Positions 43,326 to 48,663 of a stretch of DNA of 48,663 bases are shown piece after piece; the stretch's first letter is position 1, and each line of letters begins with the position of its first letter. Position numbers and translations under genes: made by a program. Source of the DNA: an uncultured bacterium (GTDB taxonomy: Bacteria; Patescibacteriota; Gracilibacteria; Absconditabacterales; Absconditicoccaceae); assembly GCA_937862935.1 (NCBI GenBank), contig CALMEO010000118.1, positions 1 to 48,663 of the forward strand, in the 5' to 3' direction. A model generated the notes under the pieces. The model did not search any database. It was not told the origin of the DNA and worked only from the letters and a program-made list of their open reading frames with translations.

Positions 43326-45767
43326 ATGCCAAAAGTATCTATTAAACCAGCAACAAAACCAGCAATAAAAAAAACACCGGTCAAGGTATCGGCACAAAAA
43401 TCTGGAAAATCCTCACTAGAGACTAAAAAATCTTCTAAAATCAAGGAGGGAAAATCTTCTGTAGAAAATGAAATAACTACAAAGGTACTCAAAGCTGATG
43501 AACTTATGGGTGAATGAGGATGATTTTTGTCATGATTGTGATTTAAAAAAGAAGAGAAAACCGTTAAACAAAAAGAGGAAGAACAACATAGAGAAGAAGA
43601 ACAAGAAGAAAGTATTATCTTAGAGAAACCTAGACGTAGTCCTATGTCTTTTGATAAGGTTGAACAGACAACAGCACATATAATAGGTAGAAGAGATGAT
43701 TCTTTTGTTAGTAAACCAACTATTAGGTCATCAGCTAAACCTGTAACTAAGCCATTGAGCGCACCAATATCTACGAGTATTTCAACACCTAGGCCAAGAA
43801 ATGCTACACCTCAACATGGAGGTAAACAATTTCCTACAAGGACTGGATATCAATGATCTAAACCGCACTATGGAACTAATCAACAAAGTAGACCATTTAA
43901 TAGACCATCTTTTCAGCAAGCAAAACCAACTGTACAACAGCCCGTCAGAGTTGTTACCCCAAAAATACAAAAAGTTGCTACAACTTCTGCCAATCTTGTA
44001 AAAAAAATAGAGATATATATCAATGACAAAATTACCGTAAAAGAATTTTCTGAGAAAATGTGAGTACCTTTACCAGAACTCATGAAAAAACTTATCCAAA
44101 ATAAGATTATGACCTCTATAACTGCATCTTTAGACTTTGATACTGCAGCATTGATAGCCAGTGAATTTAATATTCTCGTAAAAAAACATGATAATAAGGT
44201 TGACGTTCAAACATTTATGAGCGGAGACTTACAAGAGATTCTTGATATGGATAAAGATGCTGAACATCTACTTCCAAGACCACCTATTGTTACCGTTATG
44301 GGACATGTAGATCATGGAAAGACTTCGCTTCTCGATTATCTCAGAAAAACCGTTATCGCTGAAGGTGAAGCGGGAGGAATCACTCAATCTATTTGAGCTT
44401 CTGTTGTGGAATATAATGGGAAGGAAATATGTTTTATCGACACTCCAGGACATGAATTATTTACTAGTTTGAGAGCTAGATGAGCTAAATTGACAAATAT
44501 AGCAATTATTGTTGTAGCTGCTGATGATAGTGTCATGCCTCAGACTATAGAATCTATTTCTCATGCAAAAGAATCTGGTGTACCTATTATCATTGCTATT
44601 ACCAAGATAGATAAACCAGGTAAAAATATGGAACAAATCAAACAAGATCTTGCCAAATATGGTCTTACTCCAGAAGATTGGTGAGGAGATACTCCTATGA
44701 TTGGTATTTCATCCAAAACAGGACAAGGTATACCAGAACTTCTTGAAACTGTTCTTCTTCAATCAGAAATGCTTGATCTTAAATATAATCCGGACAGATC
44801 TGCAGTTGGTGTCGTTGTTGATGCTCATAAAGACCCAAAACAAGGTGTTGTCTCTAGTATTATAGTAATGACAGGAACGCTTAAAGTTTGAGATACTGTG
44901 GTTGCATACAATACTACAGGAAAGATTAGAAGAATGCAAAATCGAAAATGACAAAACATTACTTCAGCTACGTGATGAGAACCAATACAGGTTCTTGGAA
45001 TTACACATTTACCAGATCCAGGACGTATTGTAGAGGTAGTAAAAAATGAAAAGGAGGCACAAGCTAAAATATCACTTATTCAAGAGCAAGTAAATATAAA
45101 TGCTGGAGATTCGGTTGTTAAACAGTTTATTTCAGAATTACAGACTAACGTTTTTTGAGCAGAACTTAAGCTTATCTTGAAATCTGATGGCTCAAGTAGT
45201 TTAGAAGCACTTCAACAAGCAGTTGATGGAATTATATTACCTAAAAATGTCACGATAAGAATAATTCAGGCAAGTGTAGGACATTTTTCTGATTCTGATA
45301 TTGCTCTTGCACAAGCATCGTGAGCATTACTCTTGGGATTCAATATTTCCATGAATGCTATATTAAAAAAGAAATCAGACTCTATGAAAATTGAAATGAA
45401 AAATTTTGATATTATCTATGAGCTTGTTGATTATCTCAATAATCTCCTTCTTGGTATGGTAGAAATAGAACAACATGAAGTAATGTTTGCAAAACTTGAG
45501 GTACTTGGTATCTTCTTTACCAAAAATAAAGATATGACGGTATGAGGGAAAGTTATTTTTGGAAAACTTCATGGTAAGCCAAAATTTAGTGTAATGAGAG
45601 GTGAAGATATTCTTTGTACTGGTCATGTGGTTTCTTTACATAAAAACAAAGATGAGGTAAAGGAAGTTGGTGAAGGTGATCAGTGTGGAATCAAAGTGAC
45701 TACGTGAAAGAAAATAGAGATTTGAGATATTATAGAATTTTATGAAATGCAAGATATACCAGATTAG
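43326..45767 (+). CDS. infB: Translation initiation factor IF-2
   Basis: 813 residues. A lysine-rich flexible N-terminal region (residues 1-240) is followed by the IF2N motif ([20 protein letters not shown]) and a G domain with GHVDHGKTS near residue 325, DTPGHE, and ITKID (TKID for the usual NKID). Domains II and C-terminal IF2-C follow ([31 protein letters not shown]). It brings initiator tRNA to the ribosome. Many glycines, including in the N-terminal GEGGxFLSG run, are TGA-coded. Start ATG 43326; upstream TTG candidates lie in the promoter. Confidence 0.95.
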
Positions 45768-45900
45768 AAAATAATTGATAATGAATAGTTGATAATGAAT
45801 AATGTTGGTATTGTTTCATTATGAACTATTGTAATTGTAACTATAGTCTATAAAAAAACAGTATCCATTATTATTCATCATTCATTTTTCATTATTGATC
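45768..45900. repeat. AT-rich inverted-repeat element after infB
   Basis: The left arm GATAATGAATAGTTGATAAT then GAATAATGTTGGTAT and right arm ATTATTCATC then ATTCATTTTTCATTATTG are inverted. ACTATAGTCTA lies between. The left arm shares 20 bases with the ftsA-ftsZ element; the inner part matches 24681-24745 in inverted orientation. Confidence 0.6.
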
Positions 45901-45905
45901 TTGTT

Positions 45906-46433
45906 ATGAAATTGATCGTTGGTTTATGAAATCCAGGTAAAGAATACGAAATCACAAGGCACAATATATGATTTATGATTGTGAACGATTTTTTGAAAGA
46001 TGGAGATTGGCATATGGAATATGGAAAATGGAAAGGCGAATGGCAGGAATCAATTATCGGAGATCAAAAAGTTTTTTTTCTGAAGCCTATGGAATTTATG
46101 AATCGTTCATGATGAGCAGTGTGAGCATTAGCCCGCTTCTATAAAATAGAACCCAAAGATATCTTAGTGATTCATGATGATATTGATCTTCCCGTAGGTA
46201 AAATTCAGTTAAAATTATGATGAAGTAGTGCTGGACATAATTGATTAAAAGATATCATTACTGTTTTAGGTACTAAAGATTTTTGGAGATTGAGAATCGG
46301 TGTTGATAGGCCTATAAATCAAAAATATGTTGCAGAATACGTACTCACTCCTTTCAAAGAAGAAGAAAAGAACCTCATCGATGATAAGATGAATCACATA
46401 GAGACACATATTACCACGTTTTTATCTAGTTAA
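45906..46433 (+). CDS. pth: Peptidyl-tRNA hydrolase
   Basis: 175 residues. Frees tRNA from stalled peptidyl-tRNA. [20 protein letters not shown] gives the N-terminal binding segment with the catalytic His; [24 protein letters not shown] (catalytic Asp) and GGSSAGHNGLKDI complete the family motifs. TGA codons supply several of these glycines. Slightly short at the C-terminus, but complete. Confidence 0.93.
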
Positions 46434-46444
46434 TAATTAAACTC

Positions 46445-46828
46445 ATGAAAAAATTATTCTTACTTACTACTATGTTTTGATTGCTTGTGTTTGCTGGATG
46501 TTCATCAAACCAGACACCAGAAACTATTGATGAAGTTACTTCAACATCAGAAACTCCTGTAGTAGAACAAGAACAAGCACCTACAGTTTTGCCGACAGTA
46601 TATACTACTCAAGATGTAGAAGCACATGCGACAGCTGATTCTTGTCGATCTATTGTAAGAGGTCAAGTCTATGATTTTACTGCTCGATCATCACAACATC
46701 CTGGATGAGCTGATAAAATTCTCGCTATTTGTGGAAAAGACGCTACACCAGTTTTTGAAAAAGTTCATGGGGGCAAAGAAAAACCAGAAATGAAGTTGGA
46801 GGATTTCTATATAGGAAATCTTAAATAA
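46445..46828 (+). CDS. Lipoprotein with a cytochrome b5-like domain
   Basis: 127 residues. The signal ends in the lipobox LVFAGC (lipidated Cys near residue 19) followed by a Thr/Glu/Pro linker. The C-terminal part reads SCxSIVRGQVYDFTAxSSQHPGGADKI then CGKDATPVFEKVHG, the cytochrome b5-like fold with HPGG and FEKVH giving the two haem-binding His. Both x positions are CGA (46646-46648, 46685-46687) where the family has Trp (CW...VYD and TxW..HPGG). It starts 11 bases after pth. A small surface or periplasmic haem protein; an electron-transfer partner is unknown. Confidence 0.8.
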
Positions 46829-46850
46829 GTATTTACTTTATTGTATATAA

Positions 46851-46875
46851 AAAAACTACCCTATAGGTAGTTTTT
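46851..46875. terminator. Bidirectional terminator
   Basis: AAAAACTACC/GGTAGTTTTT around CTATA with T tracts on both sides, between the lipoprotein gene and the convergent DUF2461 gene. Confidence 0.85.
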
Positions 46876-46879
46876 TTAT

Positions 46880-47536
46880 TTAGGTGCGAGCTTTATTGAG
46901 AAAATCATTAAATGGTTTCATAATCTTAAATAGAGAAAGACAGTATGTAGAGAAGTTTGGATCTAATACTTTCTTTTCTGATATACTATGTCCTAAATAT
47001 CGTGATTTCATCTTGAGGAACTCCCCTGCTTTGTGGTTTGTATCAAATCACTTTGGTACTCTCTTATATTTTTCTCAGAGTACTTCACCGAATGCTTTCT
47101 TGAATGTTGGAGCGGTAATTATTTTTTGTCGTTGTGTATAATGTTTTGCTATATATATTCTCACTCTTTCCGCTACAGCCCTTGGTGGGAGATATATTCC
47201 TCCACCGATAAAATTTTCTTCTATGCCTATATCTACATAATATCCTGCACCATTTCCATGTTTTCCTTCTTCGCGGATGATGAGTCCAAAATTAGTTTTA
47301 TAGGGAGATTTATCTTTGGTAAAGCGGATATCTTTATTGAAACGAAAGGTTGCATCTTTGATATCTAACATTCAAATGCTTGTATCTAGTTCCCTCGTTT
47401 TCTCTATGAGTTTTTTTCCAAATTCCCAGAAATTATCTCTGACTAGGTAATAGAGATCCCTATTTTTATTCATTCGTTCTAGATTATTGTTTTCTTTGAC
47501 TGCTTTGAGAAAAGCAAAGGTTACTTCTGTAATCAT
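46880..47536 (-). CDS. DUF2461 family protein
   Basis: 218 residues. TFRFNKDIRFTKDKSPYKTNFG near residue 60 and GYYVDIGIEENFIGGGIYLP fit the TIGR02453/DUF2461 family of unknown function. A TGA-coded Gly follows FGEVL. The start ATG 47536 lies 8 bases after the ligA stop, so it is the second gene of the ligA operon. Earlier alternative starts overlap ligA and are not used. Confidence 0.8.
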
Positions 47537-47544
47537 TTTTATTA

Positions 47545-48663
47545 TTAAAATAAACTTTGTGTTGTTGGTTTTTTTTTGACTTCTGTACTCATATGTTTGA
47601 GAAATGGGAATTGTTTTACAATAGTATCCCATCATTCGTATATCTGGATTCCAAGCTCTTGCGCCTTATCTTTTTTACTACTTGCTTTTTCTCCAATCAG
47701 AATAAAATCTGTCGTTTTTGTAGGAGATTCGTTGAAAATATAGCCATTACGTTGAAAATATTCTGTGATGGTTTTTCTTGATACATCAAATGATCAGGTG
47801 ATGGAAAAACTTCCTTTCACTTCATCGGTACGTATATGATCAGTATATTTTTTTGGATCCATATTCACTCCATATGCTTCTAACTGTTTCAAAAGTTTTA
47901 TATTATCTTTGTCTTGAAAAAATGTGCTTATACTTTCTACACTTTTCTCTCCTATTCAGTATATAGACCTAAGTAATTCCTGATTAGTTACTAGATCTAT
48001 CATCTTTAATGTATCATTTATCATTTCTTTTGCTAGGTCTTGTGCCATCTTTTTCCCTACATGCGAAATCCCTAGTCCATTGAGTAATCTTCGTAATGCT
48101 TTCTGTTTTGACTCCTCTACTCCATTGGTTATTTCAGCTACTTTTTTGTCTCCAAATCATGGAAATCTACGCAATTGCATCTGTACTGTATGGTCTGTTA
48201 GCTTATAGATATCGGCAATATTCTCTATAATTTTATTATCTACTAAAATATCAACAATACTCTCTCCTATCCCCTGGATATCCATACAATTTTTGCTGAC
48301 AAAATGTTGGATTTGTTGTTTTATCTTATCGGGACAATAGGAATTTGTACAGTAATAATGCATATCTCTATTGCTCACAGGTTCGTGACATGAGGGACAT
48401 GTTTCTGGTGAATTAATCATACTTTCTTCGCCTGTTCTGCGGTCAGTAATCACACTTACAATATAAGGAATCACTTCGCCGCTTCTTTGTAACCATATTC
48501 GATCATTGATATGAATATCTTTTTGTTTGATAAAATCTCGATTGTGTAAACTCACTCTTTTGAGTGTTGCTCAGCTTAATTGTACGGGTTCAAAATTTGC
48601 TACTGGCGTAAGGATTCCAGTTCTTCCTACTTGAACATCTACGGAAGTAATTTGTGTAGCTGC
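47545..48663 (-). CDS. ligA: NAD-dependent DNA ligase, C-terminal part
   Basis: 372 residues are inside the window; the N-terminal adenylation domain is beyond 48663. Order: end of the nucleotidyltransferase domain and OB fold (QVGRTGILTPVANFEPVQLS), VSLHNxDFIKQKDI, the zinc finger CPSC...CTNSYC, helix-hairpin-helix motifs (IQGIGESIV, GLGISHVGKK), and a C-terminal BRCT (GSFSITGSFDVSRKTITEYF). It seals nicks in replication and repair. CGA codons at NxDF and NDxIW are Trp or Arg in relatives. TAA stop at 47545. Confidence 0.93.

Overview
This window reads as chromosomal DNA of a Patescibacteria/CPR bacterium that uses UGA as glycine. With the standard code almost every gene breaks at TGA. When TGA is read as Gly, continuous full-length genes appear (truD, sufB, ftsZ, infB, pilB and others) that end only at TAA or TAG. 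In addition, CGA and CGG fall on positions that are tryptophan in the protein families, such as the QNW, EPEW and MPxWG motifs of SufB, the DGNRxW motif of undecaprenyl-diphosphate synthase and the CxLCW motif of DsbB. Arginine is written AGA, AGG, CGT or CGC. A tRNA at 18739-18812 looks like tRNA-Trp carrying anticodon CCG. Together this matches NCBI translation table 37 (UGA=Gly, CGA/CGG=Trp) and points to Absconditabacterales (SR1). All coordinates below assume UGA=Gly; only TAA and TAG stop.

Layout. 1-6211: a UAG-interrupted ORF, an SDR oxidoreductase, a DsbB-like oxidase, two small unknowns, truD and an OLD-family nuclease. 6281-8562: a minus-strand run of small proteins (membrane-anchored HTH protein, small membrane protein, phage-holin-family protein, IscU-like scaffold). 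8739-9509: a possible AbiEi-like protein. 9548-14474: a minus-strand operon with a coiled-coil protein, sufC, sufB, an HD-domain protein and a double-Nudix fusion. 14626-17875: a pilB/pilC operon with a secreted protein at its end. 18188-20274: plus strand, a Holliday-junction-resolvase-related nuclease, the tRNA, nth and a PAP2 phosphatase. 20271-24675: a 975-residue unknown, a small partner and a Trm11-like methyltransferase.

24878-32066 is minus-strand core machinery: atpC, ftsZ, ftsA, a nucleotidyltransferase-fold protein, a pseudopilin, dnaN and uppS. 32230-38000 holds a PRPP synthetase with a duplicated N-terminal half, miaB on the opposite strand, a small unknown, a membrane-anchored EEP-family protein and a TIM-barrel epimerase-like protein. 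38045-42979 holds the trigger factor and two exported surface proteins, the larger with collagen-like, DUF4215 and PKD segments and a frameshift. 43326-46828 holds infB, pth and a cytochrome-b5-like lipoprotein. The window ends with a DUF2461 protein and the 3' part of ligA.

There are no rRNA genes, CRISPR arrays or transposase genes. A family of short AT-rich dispersed repeats sits between genes, once inside nth. Everything here comes from reading the sequence; no searches were run.
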